Program-made: the position numbers and the translations under genes
Part shown: in pieces, positions 1 to 11,791 of the stretch
How positions within the stretch are numbered: position 1 is the first letter of the stretch
Layout: every line of letters begins with the position of its first letter
Assembly: GCF_032118995.1 (NCBI RefSeq)
Contig: NC_092657.1
Coordinates: 3,469,891-3,533,890, forward strand
Length of the DNA: 64,000 nucleotides
Source of the DNA: Asterias amurensis
Lineage: Eukaryota; Echinodermata; Asteroidea; Forcipulatida; Asteriidae
Reading direction: 5' to 3'
The notes under the pieces: generated by a model
The model's input: only the letters and a program-made list of their open reading frames with translations
Told to the model about the DNA's origin: nothing
Databases searched by the model: none

Positions 1-3000
1 GATTTTTGTGCACAGAGAAAATCAAAAGTACAACGGGTCAATTTGACCCCAAATCATTGCTCAATCTAAACAAGTTTAGCACCATTGGATGGACAATTTC
101 AAGGGCTTTCCTCTCGTACCAAAATTAGTGCTATGGGGATTTTCAAAAAGAAGCTAGAGACCAGGGAGTAGACCCGACACACCCCATAAATTTGGCACAT
201 TTAATGCATGAAACACACGGCATGTGGTGATTATTGGAGAAAACAAATATATGCGTTGAAAAAAAAGCCCGGACTTATAAAAACTTTCAGCTAGACTTTT
301 GAATTATTCTGGAACTAAAAACGATAGAGAGACGCAGTTTTTACCTGCGTCATCCTGGCATGTCCCCTAATTCAAATTTCAAAGTTTTAGAGCGGCTTCC
401 AGAATTCTTGATACCGAAAATTAAAAGTAGGCGGCTGTGCTCCGAAACGAACTCAAAAAGCTTCCCTACGGGATTTTTGTGCACAGAGAAAATCAAAAGT
501 ACAACGGGTCAATTTGACCCCAAATCATTGCTCAATCTAAACAAGTTTAGCACCATTGGATGGACAATTTCAAGGGCTTTCCACTCGTACCAAAATTAGT
601 GCTATGGGGATTTTCAAAACGAAGCTAGAGGCCAGGGAGTAGACCTGACACACCCCATAAACTTGGCACATTTAATGCATGAAACCACGGCATGTGGTGA
701 TTATTGGAGAAAACAAATGTATGCGTTGAAAAAAAAGCCCGGACTTATAAAATCTTTCAGCTAGGCTTTTGAATTATTCTGGAACTAAAAACGATAGAGA
801 GCCGCAGTTTTTACCTGCGTCATCCTGGCATGTCTCTTAATTCAAATTTCAAAGTTTTAGAGCGGCTTCCAGACTTCTTGATACCGAAAATTAAAAGTAG
901 GCGGCTGTGCTCCGAAACGAACTCAACAAGCCTCCCTACGGGATTTTTGTGCACAGAGAAAATCAAAAGTACAACGGGTCAATTTGACCCCAAATCATTG
1001 CTCAATCTAAACAAGTTTAGCACCATTGGATGGACAATTTCAAGGGCTTTCCTCTCGTACCAAAATTATTGCTATGGGGATTTTCAAAACGAAGCTAGAG
1101 ACCAGGGAGTAGACCCGACACACCCCATAAATTTGGCACATTTAATGCATGAAACACACGGCATGTGGTGATTATTGGAGAAAACAAATATATGCGTTGA
1201 AAAAAAAGCCCGGACTTATAAAAACTTTCAGCTAGGCTTTTGATTTATTCTGGAACTAAAAACGGTAGAGAGACGCAGTTTGTACCTGCGTCATCCTGGC
1301 ATGTCTCTTAATTCAAATTTCAAAGTTTTAGAGCGGCTTCCAGACTTCTTGATACCGAAAATTAAAAGTAGGCGGCTGTGCTCCGAAACGAACTCAACAA
1401 GCATCCCTACGGGATTTTTGTGCACAGAGAAAATAAAAAGTACAACGGGTCAATTTGACCCCAAATCATTGCTCAATCTAAACAAGTTTAGCACCATTGG
1501 ATGGACAATTTCAAGGGCTTTCCTCTCGTACCAAAATTAGTGCTATGGGGATTTTCAAAGCGAGGCTATAGGCCTGGGAGTAGACCCGACACACACCATA
1601 AATTTGGCACATTTAATGCATGAAACACACGGCATGTGGTGATTATTGGAGAAAACAAATGTATGCGTTGAAAAAAAAGCCCGGACTTATAAAATCTTTC
1701 AGCTAGGCTTTTGAATTATTCTGGAACTAAAAACGATAGAGAGCCGCAGTTTTTACCTGCGTCATCCTGGCATGTCTCTTAATTCAAATTTCAAAGTTTT
1801 AGAGCGGCTTCCAGACTTCTTGATACCGAAAATTAAAAGTAGGCGGCTGTGCTCCGAAACGAACTCAACAAGCCTCCCTACGGGATTTTTGTGCACAGAG
1901 AAAATCAAAAGTACAACGGGTCAATTTGACCCCAAATCATTGCTCAATCTAAACAAGTTTAGCACCATTGGATGGACAATTTCAAGGGCTTTCCTCTCGT
2001 ACCAAAATTAGTGCTATGGGGATTTTCAAAAAGAAGCTAGAGACCAGGGAGTAGACCCGACACACCCCATAAATTTGGCACATTTAATGCATGAAACACA
2101 CGGCATGTGGTGATTATTGGAGAAAACAAATATATGCGTTGAAAAAAAAGCCCGGACTTATAAAAACTTTCAGCTAGACTTTTGAATTATTCTGGAACTA
2201 AAAACGATAGAGAGACGCAGTTTTTACCTGCGTCATCCTGGCATGTCCCCTAATTCAAATTTCAAAGTTTTAGAGCGGCTTCCAGACTTCTTGATACCGA
2301 AAATTAAAAGTAGGCGGCTGTGCTCCGAAACGAACTCAAAAAGCTTCCCTACGGGATTTTTGTGCACAGAGAAAATCAAAAGTACAACGGGTCAATTTGA
2401 CCCCAAATCATTGCTCAATCTAAACAAGTTTAGCACCATTGGATGGACAATTTCAAGGGCTTTCCTCTCGTACCAAAATTAGTGCTATGGGGATTTTCAA
2501 AACGAAGCTAGAGACCAGGAAGTAGACCCGACACACCCCATAAACTTGGCACATTTAATGCATGAAACCACGGCATGTGGTGATTATTGGAGAAAACAAA
2601 TATATGCGTTGAAAAAAAAGCCCGGACTTATAAAATCTTTCAGCTAGGCTTTTGAATTATTCTGGAACTAAAAACGATAGAGAGCCGCAGTTTTTACCTG
2701 CGTCATCCTGGCATGTCTCTTAATTCAAATTTCAAAGTTTTAGAGCGGCTTCCAGACTTCTTGATACCGAATATTAAAAGTAGGCGGCTGTGCTCCGAAA
2801 CGAACTCAACAAGCCTCCCTACGGGATTTTTGTGCACAGAGAAAATCAAAAGTACAACGGGTCAATTTGACCCCAAATCATTGCTCAATCTAAACAAGTT
2901 TAGCACCATTGGATGGACAATTTCAAGGGCTTTCCTCTCGTACCAAAATTAGTGCTATGGGGAAATCAAAGCGAAGCTAGAGGCCAGGGAGTGGACCCGA

Positions 3001-6000
3001 CACACCCATAAGTTTGGCACATTTAATGCATGAAACACACGGCATGTGGTGATTATTGGAGAAAACAAATATATGCGTTGAAAAAAAGCCCGGACTTATA
3101 AAAACATTCAGCTAGGCTTTTGAATCATTCTGGAACTAAAAACGATAGAGAGACGCAGTTTGTACCTGCGTTATTCTGGCATGTCCCTTAATTTAAATTT
3201 CAATGTTTTAGAGCGGCTTCCAGACTTCTTGATGCCGAAAATTAAAAGTAAGCGGCTGTGCTCCGAAACGAACTCAACAAGCCTCCCTACGGGATTTTTG
3301 TGCACAGAGAAAATCAAAAGTACAACGGGTCAATTTGACCCCAAATCATTGCTCAATCTAAACAAGTTTAGCACCATTGGATGGACAATTTCAAGGGCTT
3401 TCCTCTCGTACCGTAATTAGTGCTATGGGGAAATCAAAGCGAAGCTAGAGGCCAGGGAGTAGACCCGACACACCCCATAAACTTGGCACATTTAATACAT
3501 GAAACACACGGCATGTGGTGATTATTGGAGAAAACAATTGTATGCGTTGAAAAAAAAGCCCGGACTTATAAAAACTTTCAGCTAGGCTTTTGAATTATTC
3601 TGGAACTAAAAACAATAGAGAGACGCAGTTTTTACTTGCGTCATCCTGGCATGTCCCTTAATTCACATTTCAAAGTTTTAGAGCGGCTTCCAGGCTTCTT
3701 GATACCGAAAATAAAAGTAGGCGGCTGTGCTCCGAAACGAACTCAACAAGCATCCCTACGGGATTTTTGTGCACAGAGAAAATCAAAAGTACAACGGGTC
3801 AATTTGACCCCAAATCATTGCTCAATCTTACCAAGTTTAGCACCATTGAATGGACAATTTCAAGGGCTTTCCTCTCGTACAAAAATTAGTGCTATGGGGA
3901 TTTTCAAAGCGAAGCTAGAGGCCAGGGAGTAGACCCGACACACCCCATAAATTTGGCACATTTAATGCATGAAACACGGCATGTGGTGATTATTGGAGAA
4001 AACAAATATATGCGTTGACAAAAAAGCCCGGACTTATAAAAACTTTCAGCTAGGCTTTTGAATCATTCTGGAACTAAAAACAATAGAGAGACGCAGTTTT
4101 TACCTGCGTCATCCTGGCATGTCCCTTAATTCACATTTCAAAGTTTTAGAGCGGCTTCCAGGCTTCTTGATACCGAAAATTAAAAGTAGGCGGCTGTGCT
4201 CCGAAACGAACTCAACAAGCCTCCCTACGGGATTTTTGTGCACAGAGAAAATCAAAAGTACAACGGGTCAATTTGACCCCAAATCATTGCTCAATCTAAA
4301 CAAGTTTAGCCCCATTGGATGGACAATTTCAAGGGCTTTCCTCTCGTACCAAAATTAGTGCTATGGGGATTTTCAAAACGAAGCTAGAGACCAGGGAGTA
4401 GACCCGACACACCCCATAAACTTGGCACATTTAATGCATGAAACCACGGCATGTGGTGATTATTGGAGAAAACAAATGTATGCGTTGAAAAAAAAGCCCG
4501 GACTTAAAAAACTTTCAGCTAGGCTTTTGAATTATTCTGGAACTAAAAACGATAGAGAGACGCAGTTTGTACCTGCGTTATCCTGGCATGTCCCTTAATT
4601 CAAATTTCAAAGTTTTAGAGCGGCTCTCAGACTTCTTGATACCGAAAATTAAAAGTAGGCGGCTGTGCTCCGAAACGAACTCAACAAGCCTCCCTACGGG
4701 ATTTTTGTACACAGAGAAAATCAAAAGTACAACGGATCAATTTGACCCCAAATCATTGCTCAATCTAAACAAGTTTAGCACCATTGGATGGACAATTTCA
4801 AGGGCTTTCCTCTCGTACCAAAATTAGTGCTATGGGGATTTTCAAAACGAAGCTAGAGGCCAGGGAGTAGACCTGACACACCCCATAAACTTGGCACATT
4901 TAATGCATGAAACCACGGCATGTGGTGATTATTGGAGAAAACAAATGTATGCGTTGAAAAAAAAGCCCGGACTTATAAAATCTTTCAGCTAGGCTTTTGA
5001 ATTATTCTGGAACTAAAAACGATAGAGAGCCGCAGTTTTTACCTGCGTCATCCTGGCATGTCTCTTAATTCAAATTTCAAAGTTTTAGAGCGGCTTCCAG
5101 ACTTCTTGATACCGAAAATTAAAAGTAGGCGGCTGTGCTCCGAAACGAACTCAACAAGCCTCCCTACGGGATTTTTGTGCACAGAGAAAATCAAAAGTAC
5201 AACGGGTCAATTTGACCCCAAATCATTGCTCAATCTAAACAAGTTTAGCACCATTGGATGGACAATTTCAAGGGCTTTCCTCTCGTACCAAAATTATTGC
5301 TATGGGGATTTTCAAAACGAAGCTAGAGACCAGGGAGTAGACCCGACACACCCCATAAATTTGGCACATTTAATGCATGAAACACACGGCATGTGGTGAT
5401 TATTGGAGAAAACAAATATATGCGTTGAAAAAAAAGCCCGGACTTATAAAAACTTTCAGCTAGGCTTTTGATTTATTCTGGAACTAAAAACGGTAGAGAG
5501 ACGCAGTTTGTACCTGCGTCATCCTGGCATGTCTCTTAATTCAAATTTCAAAGTTTTAGAGCGGCTTCCAGACTTCTTGATACCGAAAATTAAAAGTAGG
5601 CGGCTGTGCTCCGAAACGAACTCAACAAGCATCCCTACGGGATTTTTGTGCACAGAGAAAATAAAAAGTACAACGGGTCAATTTGACCCCAAATCATTGC
5701 TCAATCTAAACAAGTTTAGCACCATTGGATGGACAATTTCAAGGGCTTTCCTCTCGTACCAAAATTAGTGCTATGGGGATTTTCAAAGCGAGGCTATAGG
5801 CCTGGGAGTAGACCCGACACACACCATAAATTTGGCACATTTAATGCATGAAACACACGGCATGTGGTGATTATTGGAGAAAACAAATGTATGCGTTGAA
5901 AAAAAAGCCCGGACTTATAAAATCTTTCAGCTAGGCTTTTGAATTATTCTGGAACTAAAAACGATAGAGAGCCGCAGTTTTTACCTGCGTCATCCTGGCA

Positions 6001-9000
6001 TGTCTCTTAATTCAAATTTCAAAGTTTTAGAGCGGCTTCCAGACTTCTTGATACCGAAAATTAAAAGTAGGCGGCTGTGCTCCGAAACGAACTCAACAAG
6101 CCTCCCTACGGGATTTTTGTGCACAGAGAAAATCAAAAGTACAACGGGTCAATTTGACCCCAAATCATTGCTCAATCTAAACAAGTTTAGCACCATTGGA
6201 TGGACAATTTCAAGGGCTTTCCTCTCGTACCAAAATTAGTGCTATGGGGATTTTCAAAAAGAAGCTAGAGACCAGGGAGTAGACCCGACACACCCCATAA
6301 ATTTGGCACATTTAATGCATGAAACACACGGCATGTGGTGATTATTGGAGAAAACAAATATATGCGTTGAAAAAAAAGCCCGGACTTATAAAAACTTTCA
6401 GCTAGACTTTTGAATTATTCTGGAACTAAAAACGATAGAGAGACGCAGTTTTTACCTGCGTCATCCTGGCATGTCCCCTAATTCAAATTTCAAAGTTTTA
6501 GAGCGGCTTCCAGAATTCTTGATACCGAAAATTAAAAGTAGGCGGCTGTGCTCCGAAACGAACTCAAAAAGCTTCCCTACGGGATTTTTGTGCACAGAGA
6601 AAATCAAAAGTACAACGGGTCAATTTGACCCCAAATCATTGCTCAATCTTACCAAGTTTAGCACCATTGAATGGACAATTTCAAGGGCTTTCCTCTCGTA
6701 CCAAAATTAGTGCTATGGGGATTTTCAAAGCGAGGCTATAGGCCTGGGAGTAGACCCGACACACACCATAAATTTGGCACATTTAATGCATGAAACACAC
6801 GGCATGTGGTGATTATTGGAGAAAACAAATGTATGAGTTGACAAAAAAGCCCGGACTTATAAAAACTTTCAGCTAGACTTTTGAATTATTCTGGAACTAA
6901 AAACGATAGAGAGACGCAGTTTTTACCTGCGTCATCCTGGCATGTCCCTTAATTCAAATTTCAAAGTTTTAGAGCGGCTTCCAGACTTCTTGATACCGAA
7001 AATTAAAAGTAGGCGGCTGTGCTCCGAAACGAACTCAACTAGCCTCCCTACGGGATTTTTGTGCACAGAGAAAATCAAAAGTACAACGGGTCAATTTGAC
7101 CCCAAATCATTGCTCAATCTAAACAAGTTTAGCTCCATTGGATGGACAATTTCAAGGGCTTTCCTCTCGTACCAAAATTAGTGCTATGGGGATTTTCAAA
7201 ACGAAGCTAGAGACCAGCGAGTAGACCCGACACACCCCATAAACTTGGCACATTTAATGCATGACACCACGGCATGTGGTGATTATTGGAGAAAACAAAT
7301 ATATGCGTTGAAAAAAAAGCCCGGACTTACAAAAACTTTCAGCTAGGCTTTTGAATTATTCTGGAACTAAAAACGGTAGAGAGACGCAGTTTGTACCTGC
7401 GTCATCCTGGCATGTCTCTTAATTCAAATTTCAAAGTTTTAGAGCGGCTTCCAGACTTCTTGATACCGAAAATTAAAAGTAGGCGGCTGTGCTCCGAAAC
7501 GAACTCAAAAAGCTTCCCTACGGGATTTTTGTGCACAGAGAAAATCAAAAGTACAACGGGTCAATTTGACCCCAAATCATTGCTCAATCTAAACAAGTTT
7601 AGCACCATTGGATGGACAATTTCAAGGGCTTTCCTCTCGTACCAAAATTAGTGCTATGGGGATTTTCAAAAAGAAGCTAGAGACCAGGGAGTAGACCCGA
7701 CACACCCCATAAATTTGGCACATTTAATGCATGAAACACACGGCATGTGGTGATTATTGGAGAAAACAAATGTATGCGTTGAAAAAAAAGCCCGGACTTA
7801 AAAAACTTTCAGCTAGGCTTTTGAATTATTCTGGAACTAAAAACGATAGAGAGACGCAGTTTGTACCTGCGTTATCCTGGCATGTCCCTTAATTCAAATT
7901 TCAAAGTTTTAGAGCGGCTCTCAGACTTCTTGATACCGAAAATTAAAAGTAGGCGGCTGTGCTCCGAAACGAACTCAACAAGCCTCCCTACGGGATTTTT
8001 GTACACAGAGAAAATCAAAAGTACAACGGATCAATTTGACCCCAAATCATTGCTCAATCTAAACAAGTTTAGCACCATTGGATGGACAATTTCAAGGGCT
8101 TTCCACTCGTACCAAAATTAGTGCTATGGGGATTTTCAAAACGAAGCTAGAGGCCAGGGAGTAGACCTGACACACCCCATAAACTTGGCACATTTAATGC
8201 ATGAAACACACGGCATGTGGTGATTATTGGACAAAACAAATGTATGCGTTGAAAAAAAAGCCCGGACTTATAAAAACTTTCAGCTAGGCTTTTGAATTAT
8301 TCTGGAACTAAAAACGGTAGAGAGACGCAGTTTGTACCTGCGTCATCCTGGCATGTCTCTTAATTCAAATTTCAAAGTTTTAGAGCGGCTTCCAGACTTC
8401 TTGATACCGAAAATTAAAAGTAGGCGGCTGTGCTCCGAAACGAACTCAACAAGCCTCCCTACGGGATTTTTGTGCACAGAGAAAATCAAAAGTACAACGG
8501 GTCAATTTGACCCCAAATCATTGCTCAATCTAAACAAGTTTAGCACCATTGGATGGACAATTTCAAGGGCTTTCCTCTCGTACCAAAATTAGTGCTATGG
8601 GGAAATCAAAGCGAAGCTAGAGGCCAGGGAGTGGACCCGACACACCCCATAAGTTTGGCACATTTAATGCATGAAACACACGGCATGTGGTGATTATTGG
8701 AGAAAACAAATATATGCGTTGAAAAAAAGCCCGGACTTATAAAAACATTCAGCTAGGCTTTTGAATCATTCTGGAACTAAAAACGATAGAGAGACGCAGT
8801 TTGTACCTGCGTTATTCTGGCATGTCCCTTAATTTAAATTTCAATGTTTTAGAGCGGCTTCCAGACTTCTTGATGCCGAAAATTAAAAGTAAGCGGCTGT
8901 GCTCCGAAACGAACTCAACAAGCCTCCCTACGGGATTTTTGTGCACAGAGAAAATCAAAAGTACAACGGGTCAATTTGACCCCAAATCATTGCTCAATCT

Positions 9001-10390
9001 AAACAAGTTTAGCACCATTGGATGGACAATTTCAAGGGCTTTCCTCTCGTACCGTAATTAGTGCTATGGGGAAATCAAAGCGAAGCTAGAGGCCAGGGAG
9101 TAGACCCGACACACCCCATAAACTTGGCACATTTAATACATGAAACACACGGCATGTGGTGATTATTGGAGAAAACAATTGTATGCGTTGAAAAAAAAGC
9201 CCGGACTTATAAAAACTTTCAGCTAGGCTTTTGAATTATTCTGGAACTAAAAACAATAGAGAGACGCAGTTTTTACTTGCGTCATCCTGGCATGTCCCTT
9301 AATTCACATTTCAAAGTTTTAGAGCGGCTTCCAGGCTTCTTGATACCGAAAATAAAAGTAGGCGGCTGTGCTCCGAAACGAACTCAACAAGCATCCCTAC
9401 GGGATTTTTGTGCACAGAGAAAATCAAAAGTACAACGGGTCAATTTGACCCCAAATCATTGCTCAATCTTACCAAGTTTAGCACCATTGAATGGACAATT
9501 TCAAGGGCTTTCCTCTCGTACAAAAATTAGTGCTATGGGGATTTTCAAAGCGAAGCTAGAGGCCAGGGAGTAGACCCGACACACCCCATAAATTTGGCAC
9601 ATTTAATGCATGAAACACGGCATGTGGTGATTATTGGAGAAAACAAATATATGCGTTGACAAAAAAGCCCGGACTTATAAAAACTTTCAGCTAGGCTTTT
9701 GAATCATTCTGGAACTAAAAACAATAGAGAGACGCAGTTTTTACCTGCGTCATCCTGGCATGTCCCTTAATTCACATTTCAAAGTTTTAGAGCGGCTTCC
9801 AGGCTTCTTGATACCGAAAATTAAAAGTAGGCGGCTGTGCTCCGAAACGAACTCAACAAGCATCCCTACGGGATTTTTGTGCACAGAGAAAATCAAAAGT
9901 ACAACGGGTCAATTTGACCCCAAATCATTGCTCAATCTAAACAAGTTTAGCACCATTGGATGGACAATTTCAAGGGCTTTCCTCTTGTACCAAAATTAGT
10001 GCTATGGGGAAATCAAAGCGAAGCTAGAGGCCAGGGAGTAGACCCGACACACCCCATAAACTTGGCACATTTAATACATGAAACACACGGCATGTGGTGA
10101 TTATTGGAGAAAACAAATATATGCGTTAAAAAAAAGCCCGGACTTATAAAAACTTTCAGCTAAGGTTTTGAATAATTCTGAAACTAAAAACGATAGAGAG
10201 ACGCAGTTTGTACGTGCGTCATCCTGGCATGTCCCTTAATTCAAATTTCAAAGTTTGAGAGCGGCTTCCAGACTTCTTGATACCGAAAATTAAAAGTAGG
10301 CGGCTGTGCTCCGAAACGAGCTCAACAAGCCTCCCTACGGGATTTTTGTGCACAGAGAAAATCAAAAGTAAAACGGGTCAATTTGACCCA
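1..10390. repeat. Satellite array, about 470-bp unit, about 22 copies
   Basis: Direct tandem repeat with a period of 468-471 bp, already under way at base 1. Recurring landmarks are CGGGATTTTTGTGCACAGAG, GGTCAATTTGACCCC and CCTGCGTCATCCTGGCATG. Units differ by scattered substitutions and 1-3 bp indels. Most units hold a 79-86 codon open frame starting at the ATG of GGCATGTC (ATGs near 360, 830, 1301, 1772, 2243 and so on to 9760). Unit lengths are often not multiples of 3, and units near 3651 and 9292 lose the frame through a 1-bp deletion. I recognise no protein family and treat the frame as incidental. The unit near 10229 is already divergent. Confidence 0.97.
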
Positions 10391-11095
10391 AAATCATTGC
10401 TCAATCTAGCGCTTTGGGGATTTTCAAAGCGACGCTAGAGTCCAGCGGGGTTGCTCAGAAACGATTTCAACAACCTCCACTATGGGAGTTTTGTGCACAG
10501 AGCTGTCGGGGAGAAAAACAAAATGTACAACGGGTAAATTCGATCCCAGTATCACGCTCAATCTTCAAAATTTTATCCCCACAAGATTGCGATGTTCAAG
10601 GGCTTTCCTCTCGTACAAAACTTAATGCTCTGACGATTTTTAAGGCGGGGATAGACGCAACGGCGTGAGCAGGCACCCATTAGAAATTGACGTACACTGT
10701 GCGTGTATACAACGAATACAAACACACGGCGCAGTCAGGAATCCAACCAAAAATAATAGTCATTCATAAAAATAGGCCCGGTCAATTAAAAACTTTCAGC
10801 AATGCTCTGGAATAACTCTGGAACTAAAAATGCTAGAGAGATGCAGTTTGTACCTTAGTCATCCTGGCTTCCCTGCATCAATTTTTTTAAGTTTCGGGGA
10901 GACTTGCACACTTCTTGATAGAAAAAAAACTCAAGTAAGCGGGGTTGCTCAGAAACGATTTCAACAACCTCCACTATGGGAGTTTTGTGCACAGAGCTGT
11001 CGGAGATAAAAACAAAATGTTAAACGGGTAATTTTGATCCCAGTATCAAGCTCAAGTTTGTACCTTAGTCATCCTGGCTCGTCCCTGTATCCATT
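10391..11095. repeat. Decayed edge of the satellite array
   Basis: Fragments of the satellite unit continue in degenerate form. GGGCTTTCCTCTCGTAC recurs near 10599. TCTGGAACTAAAAATGCTAG and a CATCCTGGC block follow at about 10815-10870. GTTTTGTGCACAGAGCTGTC appears twice, near 10489 and 10982. The order is partly scrambled and truncated, as expected at the border of a satellite. Unit identity falls sharply compared with 1-10390. Confidence 0.85.
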
Positions 11096-11791
11096 TTTGA
11101 AGAAAGAGGGTGCTATCTCACTAAATTAATAAAAACAAACTTCAACTGATCCTATAAAAGCCTTGTATATGCATCTGATAACACACAATAATGCAACAAG
11201 GGTGTTTTTTTCTTTCGTTGTTCTCTTGCACATTCGATGACCAATCAATTAGCCAACATTTTCACAGATTTGTTTTTTTCTACAAATTGGGATACGCCAA
11301 GTGGGAATGACGGTCTTTGGCAGTTACCAAAGGTGTCGAATGCCTTTAATAGGAAAATTACCTGGAATTTTTTTACTCTTGCATGCATTTTAGCAACACA
11401 GGAGCAGGTGAACGCTCTTTGTGTACGTACGCGGCTTCCAGGTCATTCTATAAATGGTACAGGTGCACACTACGAGGCATAAATTCATACAGATTACAAT
11501 AAAAGCTAGTGCAAATTATGCATGGATAGGTGAACGTGTATTATTCACATACGTAGTGTACTTTCAAATCAACAGAGTGGAGTATAACCTCGTATTGTTG
11601 TACTATCTAGGTACGCGTGGTGGTGTGTTCGCTGTGATATCCATTCCTTATAATAGTTGGTTCGGTTTCAGGGAAAAGTATCGAATTAGTTTACTTAAGT
11701 TGACCAGACAGGTTCGAGTTCAGAGTCTTTGGCGCTACTTCGGGGGAATAACTAAGTCACTACCTATCAGTGGAGCTGGCATCGACGGGAA
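11096..11791 (+). promoter_or_regulatory. Upstream region of the SH2 gene, with a half MITE
   Basis: This gap lies between the satellite border and the first coding exon of the SH2 gene, so promoter and 5' UTR must be here or further upstream. No TATA box or initiator could be fixed. About 11228-11349 is the right half of the TTAA-type MITE family seen complete at 30999-31384. It shares the GATGACCAAT, CAGTTACCAAAGGTGTCGAA and GCCTTTAA motifs. The rest shows no recognisable feature. Confidence 0.4.

Noticed and set aside
360-9999. Repeated 79-113 codon open frames that look like a multigene family
   Set aside because: They are one frame of the 470-bp satellite. There is no known domain, no continuous reading from unit to unit, and two units are broken by the same 1-bp deletion. 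Conservation equals that of the non-coding part of the unit.
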